Under the pieces are notes generated by a model that was not told the DNA's origin, did not search any database, and saw nothing but the letters and a program-made list of their open reading frames with translations. Below, piece by piece: positions 8,950 through 21,639 of a stretch of DNA of 64,000 bases. Both the position numbers and the translations under genes were made by a program. How positions within the stretch are numbered: position 1 is the first letter of the stretch; every line of letters begins with the position of its first letter. Source of the stretch: Ischnura elegans (lineage: Eukaryota > Arthropoda > Insecta > Odonata > Coenagrionidae); contig NW_025791691.1 in assembly GCF_921293095.1 (NCBI RefSeq), positions 62,001 to 126,000 of the forward strand. Reading direction: 5' to 3'.

Positions 8950-11900
8950 TCAGTTCACATTGCTTAGAATCCAATCTCTGTAGTAACTTACTCTCGTGAA
9001 ACCATCTGGTCCAACGGTGCACCCATGCCCGCTAAAAAAAGAGAATATTCCAATCAAGAGATTTGGACCCCTTCTGTGGAAATCTGTAAAAAGTGGTCCA
9101 CCACCATCACCCTGAAGTAGAAAGGAAAAAAATGTCTGTCTGAGAATTAAAAATATTTTAAAAGTGCATCACTAAAGAATAAGGCAAAAATTTTTATGTT
9201 TCATTTTATGCCCTTTAAAGATTATAATTAAAAAATAAAATTTCCGACTTTACTTATGTGTAAAATCTAATGCGAAATAGTGTTTTCGTTTGACAATTTA
9301 AAATCATGTTAAAACAAATATTTTTCGAAGGATAGCTTTTTGTGCCTTGTTTATTTAAAAGTTTTATTTTCCAAATAATTTAGCCTCTAGCATAATTATA
9401 ATTATAATTTTTATCCTAACGGAAAATTTTAAAGGGAAAATTGAGGTTCTTACTTCGCATTCTCCCACACCCGAATTACCGAGTGTGCAAATCGTGCCGT
9501 CAGTCACTGAGCTTCCGTAGGTTTGTCTGCACTCATCATTGGATATGACAGTCACAGGAGCATATTGCAGTACACCAGCGTGTGATCCACCTAAAATATA
9601 TAGTTTAGTGACATTACATTAAAACTGAATATATTAACTCCATTTCTTCTCTTTGATACCACTGGAGGGAATCATAGGCCAATTAATATGAATTTGCTAG
9701 ACTGAAAAATGAAGGACATCTTGGATGGTAGTGATGTCACATTCTCTTTAATTATTGATCTACATACTACCCTGAAGGCATTCTTAATAATGCGTGTGGC
9801 GCGTCGTGTCATGATACCAGTCGTTTACATTTAATGACGAGATAAATTCTAGCTTTTAGTCCTCTATTGTTCGGGAAAAAAGGAAATTCCCACTATCAAA
9901 GATTTCCCAGTTTTTTTTGATAAAAATATTTATTTCGCACTTAATGTTTCAATCCCTACTCTCCATAGATTATATTGCCTATCCTAAGTCTACTAGGGCA
10001 ATCGCCCAATGAGACCCATTGTATCAGGGATCGACTCCCCCACCTACTTTTAGTCAAAATGGCTAGTCGCCCAGTTTGCACAGTTTAATTTCCAGAGTCC
10101 GCTTTCCATCAAAAACAACGTAGACGTCGTCGACTCAAAACTAAAGAATACGGGTTTTCTTAAGGCGAGATCATGGTTTCTTTTGATGTAAAGAATTTAT
10201 TTTCAAGTGTCCATTAAAACATGACTTCAATCTCTATCTTTTGATCAGAACACCTTAGACCCATAGAAACATATGCGCCTCGCAAATTTAGTCATGAACC
10301 AAAATTATTTTACCTTTAAAGGGAAATATAAAAAAAATTCGGTACCACTACGGGAAATTCACTTTTACCATTCCTAGCCAACGTCATCATGGCGCATTTC
10401 GGAATAACCTTCAAGAAGAAATTTTCCTATTTCCCCTCCATTTATTTACGTTATGTAGATGACATTTTTGCCGTATTAGACACAAACAATTGCTCACTGA
10501 ATACTTTCTTAGACAACCTAAATAGCCTTTTCCCTTACATTTAATTCACCGTAGAAACTGAAAATAATAACTCAATTCCTTTCCTCGATATCTCCTTAAC
10601 ACGATCCGAAAACAAAATCGCATTTGTCATTTACCGAAAACCCACCAGCACAATTAATAATATGCACAACAACTCATTTGTTCACCCAAGTCACAAATTT
10701 GCTGCCTTCAATTCCCTCATTAATAGACTTTTAAACTGTTCTGCACTCAAGCAGGGATCGCGCGGTTTTTGAAAAATTCTGCCTTTACCGGAATTTGAAC
10801 GCGGATCCCCTGAGCACCTAAATAATATCCTGCGAGTCATCCTACGTCCCCCAGCCAAACACCCTAGAGGTGGCTCGCACGGTATTATGTAGATCGGGGG
10901 TCTTCAACCTTTTTCAATGCAAGGGCCAAAAATCGATTTCACGTCGTCCGGAGGGTCACAATGCTACATCTCACTTTACGACCACATCAATAAAATTAAA
11001 AAAGAAAAATAATTTCAAAATTCTACGATCTTTATTGGTTAAAAAGTTCAATCAAATGAATGTGACCTGAAGACGCTGACTGCAATGTCAGCGAAACTGT
11101 TGTCGCCAAAACCCAACGGACACACGGTGAAAACCCGAAGAGAATGCAGAGATCAAACCAACACAGCATTTTGTTTGTACCTGCGACGAGGTCCTCTCGT
11201 AACGGCCATTGGAGTTGTTTCATTCCCTAGTTAATTCCCATACATTTTTATATAATTTCCCTTTGGGCTAAATATCTTTCTTAATTTTTCGATTCTGTCA
11301 TTCCTGGGAATGTAGTGGAGTTCTAATATAATGTTCTCAGTGTCACTCTGAACGGTATTCATTCTTGATTGCTCTGGCAATCTGTATCGCGCAGCCTCCG
11401 AGTCTCTAGCAGCTCTAAGACTAATTCGTTTAACAATTTTGTAACGCTCTATATGCACCGTATCAGCTTTTGAAGAATCGTGTATCTTCCCTTTGTATTT
11501 TAGTTAAGTTCGCGGATTAAGTCTATCTCCATCGGATCACTTATGCTCGCTGCGTATTCACGGAGTGGACGGGCGAGGGTGAAATAGCACGTCTCTCTTT
11601 TACCGTTATAACCGAAAATTTTCCCGCAACACCCTTGACGAGTCCTAGCTTTTTCAGGGTTATGCTATGAATACGTCCTCCCCACGCAAGGTTCGAAGTT
11701 ATCGTAACTCCAAAATTCATCACCCTCCGCCATTCTGTATTCACCATTCGCAGCACATAAATGGGGATTATTGGACGATCTACGCAATAAATATAACGCC
11801 GTGCATTTGTTAAAATTACGTCAGTCCCTACTCTTTGCTTATCCCGTGAACGTCGTTTAATTCCGATGATAGAATTTCAAGTTCATAGCAGTCACTAATT

Positions 11901-14900
11901 TCGCAAAAGACGACAGCGACATCAACAAATAAAAGTGTTTTTACTGCTTAGGTCATTGATGTATATAATGAGCATACGGGGGCCGATTACTCTTTCTTGT
12001 GAGACACCACCCTCACATCTAATTCCTTCTGGAACTTTTATTTGCTTATGATCACTCAGAAAGTCGTGTATCCAGTTTACCACTGTTTAGTTTATCCCGC
12101 ATTAGTGTTTTGTATAAAACTTTGTTATGAAGAACTGCGTTGTAAAACTATCTTAAAATCTACAATCAAGGGGTCAGTTAGTCTTTTCAATTCACCAGAC
12201 TTGAGGACTCACGAAAAAAGAGCGGGAGCTCTGTTTCACATGTTCTACCGTCACGGAAGTCGTGATGACTGCCATGGTGGAAGTTACGACTGTACATGAA
12301 AGTCATGGTATTGCTAACTTCGATATGTTCGAGTATCTTGCCTGTAATGGATGTAAATAAAATTGGTCGCTAGTTCAATGGGATTATGTTAACTAACTGG
12401 CGATTATTAAATTAGTTTCACTGCTGCCAAAATATCGTAGCGCAATATTTCCTTTTCTATGCTATTGTATACCTACCTACCTTGGAAAATAGATTTAATG
12501 ATTTTTTTAGATTTCTTCCCCAAACAACTGAGCTTTTTTTTAGGACGGTTTTCATATTTTATATATATAATGCATTCTTACTGTTGGGTAGTATGAAGTC
12601 CCTGAAAAATTCATTCATCAAACGAAATTAACGTTACGCAGAACGCAGAATAGACTTACCCTCATAAGAAGAACCCCATCCACTAATCCAGGCTGGTTCG
12701 TTGACATACGTATCGTCATTTGTTGGAAGCAGAGCCGGTGAAATGTAGTCTGGAAAGAGATGAAAAGGCATTGAATTGAAAAGTTGTCAAGCATTGGCTA
12801 AAAATTATCCTTGTTTCGTGGTATTATTAACTTGGTAGTGGACAAATAGGATGTTTCCCTAAAATTGTCGGCTCGAAGTCAATGGAGACCCCGGGTAAAA
12901 GTAATATAATCGGCCAATTATTTGGGAGACCAGTTGGTGGATCCAGGATAGAGATAAAGGTAGGGGGGGCTTACCAGTAGTGGGGGTCCGAACAAAATTA
13001 CCATTCTATCCAGGGTAAATTGGAAAATTGGATACCCAAGGGGGGAGGCTATTTATTTATTAATCATATTTTATGTTCACCCAACATATACATAATTATA
13101 GGGTGAACAATCCAAGAATATAAATTAAAAAAAAATTGAAAATAGATTGGTCACAGCCACAAAAATAGTAACTATCATGATAACAAACGCTGAAAAATAT
13201 TAACTAAATACTATCACAGTCGCGAAACATATTCTTAATATCTTTTACAAAGCAGTCTTTCTTTTTATACAAGTCTAGATCGTTGAAACTTTTGTTATAT
13301 ACTACACAAATCCTTCGTATTGGCGTATTGGAAAAATAATTTGTTTTAACCTTTGATATGTAAAATGTTCTCATCAACCGGCTATTAACATTTGGATGTA
13401 TGTTCTCTAACCCCTCTCTGGATCTGCCACAGGATTGTAACGTACCTACCAAAAGCGTATAAAAGAGGCCTTAAATTTAGAGCAAATTTGTATTTTAATT
13501 CCTCAAAGTTGGTAAATATATCGGAGAATATACTTTTATACATAGTGGCAACCTTACGTGCCCCACCTCACTGGACCATCCTTGATAACCGGCAGATTCC
13601 TTGCGCAGTTCACCCATCATCTATCCTAAGATGGAAGTGGAGCTATGCAGCAACTTAGAGATCAAACCCTTCCCTTACCAGCATCTATGACCGAAAAGGA
13701 TGTCTAACACATTTCTTTACTATCTCGCTTACCCGAAACTTAAAAACCACCCCTTAAAATTAACTTTAATGGAGAAAAAAGCAGATTAAGAAAAAGGAAA
13801 TAATGAAATGACAGTGCTGAAAAGGAACTAATCCGAAAGACTCTCAGGGTCTTTTCTTCAAAGGATGTATGCCCGAAGGTCCATGTCACATAGCCAGTTC
13901 TTTGCACAGAAGTATTCAAAATTTTCTCACTACATTTGTTTGTTGGATCCAAGAGCTCACGGTCACCATTCATGGAGTGTGTAGTGCTTAAGAGCGGGTT
14001 TCAGCTCCAGTGTTACGGCCATTGCTCATCGTGTTCAAGATTCCATTGTAAGATATATGATACCTGCTTAAATAGCTTACATTATGACATTGTATGTCTT
14101 TTAGCTGAGGATACCTTTATTATTTTGACGATGCCTGCAAATACAAACCAGAAAGTAGGAGATTGCTAAGGACACGAACATTCTGCCATGTTCCTGAACT
14201 TGTTTTACCATGAGCCTTGGTACAATTGCAATAGGAACTCAGGAACCTGGTTTACATACATAAGTTTCTCAGCTTTCGTAGTTATCTACTTTATAAAGTT
14301 ACTACTTATACATACCATTAAAGTGGAGTTGCTGTGACAGCTTCAGCAAGGCAATATCATTGGATAGTGTGTTTGGATCGTATCCATCGTGGATAATGGC
14401 CTCTAGAGATTGTACAACAACTCGCGAGCTCTCATCCCCGTGAAGCTTTACCACTCCCGCGTAGATGGTGAACAGCTTCCCCCTGAAAAATTCACATATG
14501 AAATAAAATTTTAAAAGTAAATAAAATTTTAAAATTAAATCATTGCCATGAATTCTAAATTTAAGGCAAGAAAAATCTCCTCCTTGAAGGAAGTAAAAAA
14601 TCGAATTTTCTCGACAATCTTGCACAACTCATATTACACTACTCATATTGGATAACATATACATCGGTACTAACCAATTTCCGCCCGGAAAACTTTCTGA
14701 TTTTTTTGCGAATATATTTAGGTTAGTTTCTCCTCTTTAGGTCATCTTCAGTTATCTAGCGAAATATATTGGAGATACATCAACTTGTGTCTTAGGAATG
14801 ACCTTCAGTGATTTACCTTCAGTGGATGGTAATGTTATGTTTAATGTTGTTTGATATCTACGAGTGACGTTGGTAGAAAGGATGAATGTTCAAAAAAAGA

Positions 14901-17900
14901 ATATTTTTGGATGAAGGAAAGTCAAAATAATCTATACAATGCCATTTCCAGTTTACTTTTATGATCCCTGCATGCAATTCACATACAGCTTCTATATTGA
15001 ATTTCCGTTTCGATACCGTCTCTTTCTATAATTGGGAGAAACATATGTAACTACATATTTATTCATTTCATTTAACTTTATTTATTTATTTTCGTTCGTC
15101 ATTTGGGTTTTTGATTGTATTAATTTATATATTTTAATGTGTGCTCTGCTAGGTTGATGTTTTAAATCGCTTATTTTTTGTTTAAAAGAACGTTGCTATG
15201 TGTTTTTGACACGAGTAAAAAGAAAGGAGTTGTTGAGAAAGAAAGTGTAAGAGAGAAAACGTTTCATTAAGAGGGACAACGCCAAATTGAGATTTCAAGG
15301 AATTACGTTTTATTTGATCGATCTCGACGTCACAGTGGGTTTGTTTCGATTGGCTTCAGAAAGAACATAAGAATTGGATTACGTTATTGCAAGTTTCAAC
15401 AATATATTTGTGACAATTTGACATAAAAAATGAGTGCGCTTTTTTCCCAAGACACTCAGGTACTCATAATGGTAGGATAAAGCCATAAGACTGCGATGGG
15501 CGGAAATAGGTTTCTTTAAGGTTCTCTCGTATGGCCTCCAGCTTGGAATTACTTAGGGGAACAATTTTAACGCATTTTCTGTTTAATTCAATTTTTGGGT
15601 AGGGGAATATAGTCATGCTGATTTCCAAACTGTGGTTTGTATTTCTTCTACCCCGTCGAGTTTTTTCACTAAATCTTGTGTGATTGCGACGACTCTTCTA
15701 TATTGAGCGGCTAGCACAAGAGGCATGAATGCTCTCCAATTGGCTGACATTAGCCTTATGCGAATGTTTCCGAGTGACTGACGACGCAGGAGGCCAGTGA
15801 CTGGCACATAGTTGTCTAGTTAACCAGGAGATACCATAATTAGGCGCAGACTGGTAGACCCAAATTTGCATCATGGGCAGCTTCAGTGTTTAGTGGGTTG
15901 CATATGCTGATATTTTGCTGTCTATTAACACGGATCGGTAAATCATTCATTCATCTCTGATAATTGTGTGGATGCAGCATAAAAGGGAATATTTCTCTTT
16001 GAATTCATTCATATGCAAATTTTGTATGAAATACGATACAAAAGGTATCTTGTAGCTTAAAAAGTTGACGTGATAGATAAAAACTGAGGTTATTTTCTTA
16101 TCCAGATGCCAAAGTTAGTATAAAATAAGTCTCGGTTGCAAGACAACAAATTATCTGTTCCCCAGTGTTATTCATCTATGAGTGTTGGTCATTGATACTC
16201 GAGCCTCTATCGGCTTTCAGCTTAGTCCTTCGACCGCCTTTGTATACCTATTTTTTTACAGCATGTGCGAAAGTAAACAAATAGATTTTAGTTTTTTATA
16301 GTATTTTAAAAAGTTTCTTATCTTATCTTGATTTACAACTCCGAAATTTAATGTGTCATCCATGTCGAATAAAAAAATATGACCATTTGGCCATACAGCC
16401 TTTTTTTATTGGATGAGAGCCTCAGTTTCTTCTGTGTTAATGATTGCCTCACTTATCGGCGAACAATCGGATATGGTCAAACTTATAAATCCGTCATAAG
16501 TCTCTCACACAATACTGTAAGCTTCATAAGGAGCTTTAACAACTCAGCCTCCTCACTTATTCTTTAGGTTATGATTACCTCTATGAATTCGTTGATACTA
16601 CTACGGCAATCTACCTTTATCTTTCTTGAAATTTCCACGAAATTCGACTCACCCTACTGCACATTGAGCAGCTGTTAGCACATATGAAGAATGAATGATT
16701 ACGCCTCCACAGAATTCAGATGTATCAGAGTCCATTGAGACCTGGAATGGAATGTCTCCTAGTTTAGCTGAGTAACCATTAGAAATCTTTGGCTGGGCTG
16801 ATTCGTACCCTGAAATATGATAATCCACGTATTAGAATGCTGACAGCAAAGGATAAATTATAATCAGTGCGTATATATGTTTATAATACTGTAAGCTTCG
16901 GTGATTTTGGCCACGAATTAAAACTTACAACTGTTAAATCTAATGCAAAATAAATAAACTGAATAAAAAAGTTGCAGTCAAGGAAAATCTATAATAATAG
17001 CAAATGAATGGTTACCTTGTTTAGTCACGTTTATTCTCGGAGCGAATTATCATACTCGGCTAAAAGTAGCCAACCCGTATCAATATTACCCGCGTGATTT
17101 CTTTTACAAAATCATGAATAGCTCTTATAATCATATACGTAAATACAGAAAGATCTTTTTCTGTAATCTCGTATATGCTCCGCTAATACTGTACCTACAG
17201 TGATAAATGAGGTATCAATTTAAACATTGAATCACTGGCTTCGGCCGAAAAAAATACAATCTCAGTCTCAAATTTCACTATTTACCCATTAATTTGGCTT
17301 AAAAGTTTCGATAATTCCATATCGATTACTCGCTCGAGGTATATGAACACCACACTTGTTTTTATTCTGAACTTCAAAAAAGGTTTAATAATCCGTTAAA
17401 TCGATAAATAAACCCAGAAAACGTAACGTAATCAGGCAAATATGTTAAAAGTAAAATCTAAGAGTAATGAAGAGTGTTAAACTTTCTCTAAAAGAGACAT
17501 CGTGTGTGAGGAACTTAAAACATGACTTGTATCACGTATAAATAAAAAAAACTATGGTGCTGAAAATATCTATTTTAGAATCCAATGACGTGATGATTGT
17601 TTCTCCTGGTACCAAACTCTCTAGTCTGTATTGTATTCATATGTTTTGTGTATTTTAGCAAGGAAACAAGTATAAAGAAAGTACTTTGTGGTACACCATT
17701 CTCTATTTAAAACTAAATTACACCATTTCTTCACTTATTTTCTGATAGCGTGAAAGTACGAAGTTTTCGCAGGGGTTGCCTAGTTTTTCATAATAATGCG
17801 TCTTGAATATTTACCTTAAAAAATAACACGGAAGGTCCGAGGCAGCGAATTTCCGCGAATGGCGATTAAGAGCAGTTCATTTCAGCGACTTTAGCTCCGT

Positions 17901-20900
17901 TGTAGAAATGCCGAATTTACCATAGAAGCACGTATGCTATGTTCGAGGTATTATGGGGGATGAATTATAAAATCATGAAGTAGATCTTACCATCCTCCAG
18001 TGCCCGCAACCGGATGTTTTTCTTCGCGGAAACTGCCTGCGATTGGCTGCCCATAGGGCGAAGTCTTCCAACGTCAAATGCCTGTTAATACAATATAAAA
18101 TGATTTTTAGTCACTTATAAAAGTTGACAGGCCTTTACAAGGCAATCCTCTCATTAATCCCTTCGTGTTAGTGAACGACTCCTTTGCTAGCGCAGTTCTC
18201 TTCCTGATTTCTTAAATTTAAAATTTTCAGTTTAGTGTAATCAAATCTGTAGCGTATGTACTATGAACATTTCAAGATGATAACTTACGACTAAGTAATC
18301 TATGGAGACAAGAGGCGGAGAACGATTGGTCGATAGCAGGGGCGCAGCTAGGAATTAAGGCTGGGGGGGGATTTAGGTGCAGCTAACACCGGGGTGTGTG
18401 GGGGTATGGAATACCCATCAGGATTAGTGGTACCTGCGAGATTAATAAATTGCAGAATTTCAAGATAAATGGTTCAAAATGGCGAGTTTTACGGCTTTTT
18501 GAGAGATATTTTATTAGTCCTTACCCTTTTCTATGTGAGACTCAAGATAAAAGTAGGTGGGAAAAACTTGAACAGGTAGAACAGTTTAACTATTTGGGCA
18601 GCACATTAGAGGAAACGGACACAGTAGCAAGGACTTCAGGAAGCGAATTGCACTAGCAAAGGAGGTGTTCATGAACAGGAAGGAGCTTCTGAGAGGATCG
18701 TTATGTAAGAGTTTAAAGAAAAGGTTAGTGAAGAGTTTGATTTGGAGTGTAGCTCTCTACGGTGCGGAAACGTGGACACTGAGGAAAGAAGACGAGAGAA
18801 GAATGGAGGCATTCGAGATGTGGGTATTGAGAAGGATGGAGAGGGTGAAATGGACGGAGAGGAAAAGGAACGACGAAGTACTGGACATGGTGGGTGAGGA
18901 GAGGCAGCTTTTAGATGAGAAACGGAGGAGACAGAAGGTGTGAATGGAGTTAGTGCTTAGCGGGGAGGGTATGTTGAAAATGGTGTTAGAGGGTAGAATG
19001 TTAGGGAAACGAGGGAGGGGAAGGAAAAGAATAGGATTCTTAGATAGATTGAAAGAGAGTAGGTCTTATTGTGCACTGAAGAGGGATGTGTATATTGTAA
19101 GGGGAGGCTCCAGGATTCCTTCTTAAGCACTCCATGGAAACCTATCTTAATCGGTAGAATACTTTAATAATAATAAAAGTTGAATGGAGCTTTTGGATCT
19201 TACTTTGTAAATGATGTATGGTTTGAGGCTCGATCTGATGAATATTACACGATTGTTAAAATTAGACGAAGACGATTTTTTGCACTGCATTTATTTAACG
19301 CTATTCACGATAAATTTTATCATTCCAGTATTTGATCATGATAAATAATGCATCAAAAACGGTCTTGACTAAATAAATGGAAAAGAATGCTATTGATATA
19401 AATATAAAAAAATTATGTTGGATTTTTTCAGTTTTTATCGAGTCTTTTGCTATGCGCGAATTTTTCTCCATCTACCATAGAAAAGGTAAATAAATGGAAT
19501 ATCTATCTATTTTCATATGTCTCCCTGAAAATTATTGAAAGTGACTATTTGTTTTCAAAGACTGCAAGCTTACTAGGTACATCACAATTGGAGATAAAGG
19601 ATGCATTAATTACCGTTGCAAGCAAATATAATTATGAAATTATATCGCAGTGGTCCCAATTCCCTCCCTTCCCTTTGGGTTCAGGCCTTGGCTTTCCCCA
19701 TGAAATTTGACCAGGGATCATGAGTCGGAGTCCCGCTAGATAAATGCGTTGCTGTTCGGCCGTGACGGACGGTTAAGAACCGTACGGTCGATGAGCGAGT
19801 TATGTCCCACCGCAACCAGACTTATGTTGCGATAATGAATAAGGGCACAGGTATAGTTCCCCGGGTGTCGACCACGTCACTGTTATGAGAGAGGCGATCG
19901 CACTAAGGAAGTTTGGCGATTTCGGCAAGATAAAAAGAAATACGTCTTGTTTCACAACACAATTTAATAAAAATGATAAAGAAGAAAGAAAAAAAACCCT
20001 TTTCTGCACTCGGAGTCACCTTCAACAGACAAAATTAACCCATAAAAAGCCTCGTCACCTATTATACAACAAAAAAGAACCCGCACAACGGCGTCATCTC
20101 CAACAAAATAATTTAAACAAAATAACAAATTGGGACAAGGCGCAGAACGTCGCCTTCAAGTACTGCCCGTGAATGATACACTTTTGAGATAGATAGTTGC
20201 ACTAATAGGCCACTAAATTCGGTCCTTCTTTCTTGAGGATTTAATGACCGGGGTAGCAAGACACTGAAGAATGGTCTCGGATTTTTAGAATACACAAAAA
20301 CAAAAAAAAATCGTAGGGAGTCAATGGCTTTTAAAATGTGGGAACTATAAGAAAACGGAAATTCTAACGAAGTTCTGTTGAGCGAGAACGAATCCTCCAG
20401 GAATCCTGGGTGTCGGATGAAGGGCCGGAGAGGCAATCAAATCTGGTCTTTATATGGCCCGGAACACCACTATTCTACTGGGTTTGGCTCGCTCTGGTAT
20501 AAGTCGCTTTCCCGTGCCTCGACTGGATGTCCTCGGTCTCACTATGAAGACGGTCTCCCACTGCGAGTGTAGAACCACTCGGCAATATGCCATGCAATCA
20601 GGTCTCCCTTGTCTCTCTCATCTCACTTCCTTATATTCCTACCATGGGAACTGCATAGAGGAGGCCCAATTTCATCCCACAGAAGATTGATTTCTGTTGC
20701 CATTTCGGTCGCATTTTAATCCGTTTTCAAAAATATCCGCAGCGCGGTGATGAGTGCAATGCGTTCCACTTTTTTCCAATATTTTGCAGTATAACGTTTG
20801 AAATTGCGAGTAATAGCATTGAAGAGTTATGAATTTCATAGATCACATCATTAAGAATATAAATTTTGGTTGACACCCCTAATTATGCCTTATTTCTCGG

Positions 20901-21522
20901 TGAAACTAGGATCAATTTGTCGTTCGGCGACGCGAGTGGTGACTCCTGTAAACCCATTTAAATGCGCGGTGGTTGACAACACATTATGAGGCCAACTTGA
21001 GGATCCTCCACTGTAATATTCGTGATCCCTACGAGGGTCTCCCATGGTTCCCCACTTTTTTCTGTCGTCTGCTTTTTTCGATGTTCTTTTTTATCCGGGA
21101 GTTTAAATACAGACAACACACTTCACTGGGGTGTCACTAGGCACTGTCATAACAATTGGCAAAACAAGTAACACACATAAAAATACATTCCGTGGTATTA
21201 CATAAGAAAATATATTTTTTAATGTAGACAAAGAACAAAAAATAAACTCTTCTTGCCAAAATCACGAAACTTCCAACAATCGGTTCTCTAGAATGTGAGC
21301 TTAGGTAAACACGTGATGGCCTCGGACCATCACAATATTTTCTTTATGTCGGAGTGTCAAGAAAGGGTTTATCTAGGACTAAAATGCAAAAAAAAGATCA
21401 TCCGTTTCTATAAATATAATTTTGACAATTAAATGAACGCTATTATAAGAAGTTGGAAATGTGGTTCGTACCTGTACATGGGCACAGATGATCAAGACAA
21501 CAGCTACTAAAAAGGTATTCAT
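8950..21522 (-). CDS. Protease gene A: brachyurin-type serine protease homologue lacking catalytic His and Ser (7 coding exons)
   Basis: Exons (transcript order): 21472-21522, 17991-18081, 16653-16809, 14316-14482, 12660-12749, 9454-9590, 8950-9111; 855 nt, 284 residues, all introns GT-AG. Exon 1 encodes a signal peptide, [18 protein letters not shown] propeptide leads to QPK|ISNG, matching the zymogen cleavage site. The S1A fold is clear: [14 protein letters not shown] (Asp102 present), SGWGSSY, SYYRDWI. However His57 is Gln (LTAAQC) and Ser195 is Gly (GDGGGP), so proteolysis is not expected. Residues aligned to 189 (Gly) and 226 (Asp) match crab collagenase (brachyurin). Reading frame and splice sites are intact, which favours a functional pseudoenzyme secreted from gut or other epithelium (inference) over a dead copy. 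Paralogue B has the same exon lengths. Confidence 0.9.
10290..10765 (+). pseudogene. Penelope-like reverse transcriptase fragment
   Basis: Plus-strand translation contains [16 protein letters not shown], then [19 protein letters not shown] and [13 protein letters not shown], followed by [15 protein letters not shown]. The YVDD box followed by FLD.. and YRKPT is typical of Penelope-like RTs. Stops and frame changes interrupt it. It lies in intron 5 of gene A, opposite to the gene, and differs from the family at 22.6-25.6 kb. Confidence 0.8.
10847..10901 (+). repeat. LINE 3' tail fragment (CACCCTAGAGGTGGCTCG family)
   Basis: Shares ccaaacaccctagaggtggc and the following tattatgtagat with 56690-56735, and inversely with the nested LINE tail at 30797. 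These are 3' untranslated ends of one LINE family. Confidence 0.65.
10900..10960 (+). mobile_element. Possible hAT transposon end
   Basis: The sequence ggggtcttcaacctttttca, then aagggcca, resembles the terminal repeat consensus of hAT (Charlie/Zaphod-type) elements. I could not find the matching far end, so this is a weak call. Confidence 0.3.
11040..11185 (+). repeat. Penelope-like 3' end with hammerhead-like hairpin
   Basis: Contains CTGAAGA, then a perfect 6-7 bp hairpin (GCTGAC/GTCAGC), then GAAAC at 11067-11097. This matches the layout seen in the full Penelope element and in the fragment at 37.4 kb. The following sequence (acggtgaaaacccgaagag) is also of the kind seen at Penelope ends. 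Confidence 0.55.
11231..12190 (-). pseudogene. Decayed LINE reverse transcriptase
   Basis: Minus-strand pieces in order: [20 protein letters not shown]-like sequence near 12060, a [10 protein letters not shown]-like block near 11970, [20 protein letters not shown] and [14 protein letters not shown] near 11640-11730, then a degenerate C-terminal region to 11231. This is the standard order of Jockey/CR1-type RT motifs 4 to 7. Several frameshifts and stops are present. It sits in intron 5 of gene A, in the same direction as the gene. Confidence 0.8.
13050..13540 (-). pseudogene. 5'-truncated LINE 3' end
   Basis: The minus-strand ORF includes [20 protein letters not shown] and [18 protein letters not shown], which match the C-terminal tail of Jockey/RTE-like LINE proteins. 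It is followed by a 3' untranslated part ending in a TAATAAATAAATA-type tail near 13050. It lies in intron 4 of gene A. Confidence 0.75.
18330..18400 (+). repeat. Dispersed repeat head (aggggcgcagctagg)
   Basis: A G-rich repeat start (caggggcgcagctaggaatt, followed by a G run) just ahead of the RTE remnant. It resembles MITE-like repeat ends common in arthropod genomes. No far end was identified. Confidence 0.3.
18525..19130 (+). pseudogene. RTE-like LINE C-terminal remnant, copy 1
   Basis: Encodes [15 protein letters not shown], then [20 protein letters not shown] and [20 protein letters not shown], then [19 protein letters not shown]. This is the C-terminal part of RTE/BovB-like endonuclease-reverse transcriptases. 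Two frame changes interrupt it. It lies in intron 1 of gene A on the opposite strand. A close relative, with similar base sequence, is at 30.3-31.6 kb. Confidence 0.85.
19140..21471. other. Remainder of intron 1 of gene A
   Basis: Mostly unrecognised. The block 19420-19640 shares stretches with 47940-48160 in intron 1 of gene B, so it is ancestral intron. The block 19740-20760 is less AT-rich, contains unassigned short frames and has no counterpart in gene B, so it is probably an unidentified insertion. Confidence 0.4.
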
Positions 21523-21593
21523 ATCCGAAGCTGAAGTATCAATATGAGTCCAAGAATTGCGAGAAAGGAATGGGGTGTGAGAGAAAACATATA

Positions 21594-21601
21594 TATTTAT
21601 A
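21594..21601 (-). promoter_or_regulatory. TATA box of gene A
   Basis: TATAAATA on the minus strand, about 73 bases upstream of the ATG. A TATA-like TATTTAAATA lies at the equivalent distance upstream of gene B (48475-48484), and the surrounding sequence is conserved between the two. Confidence 0.65.
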
Positions 21602-21639
21602 CGAAAATATACAGAGATAAGCATTCACAGAAATCGCAA

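Noticed and set aside
20113-20690. Host exon candidates in intron 1 of gene A
   Set aside because: Overlapping frames on both strands without motifs or consistent splice signals; absent from the gene B intron.
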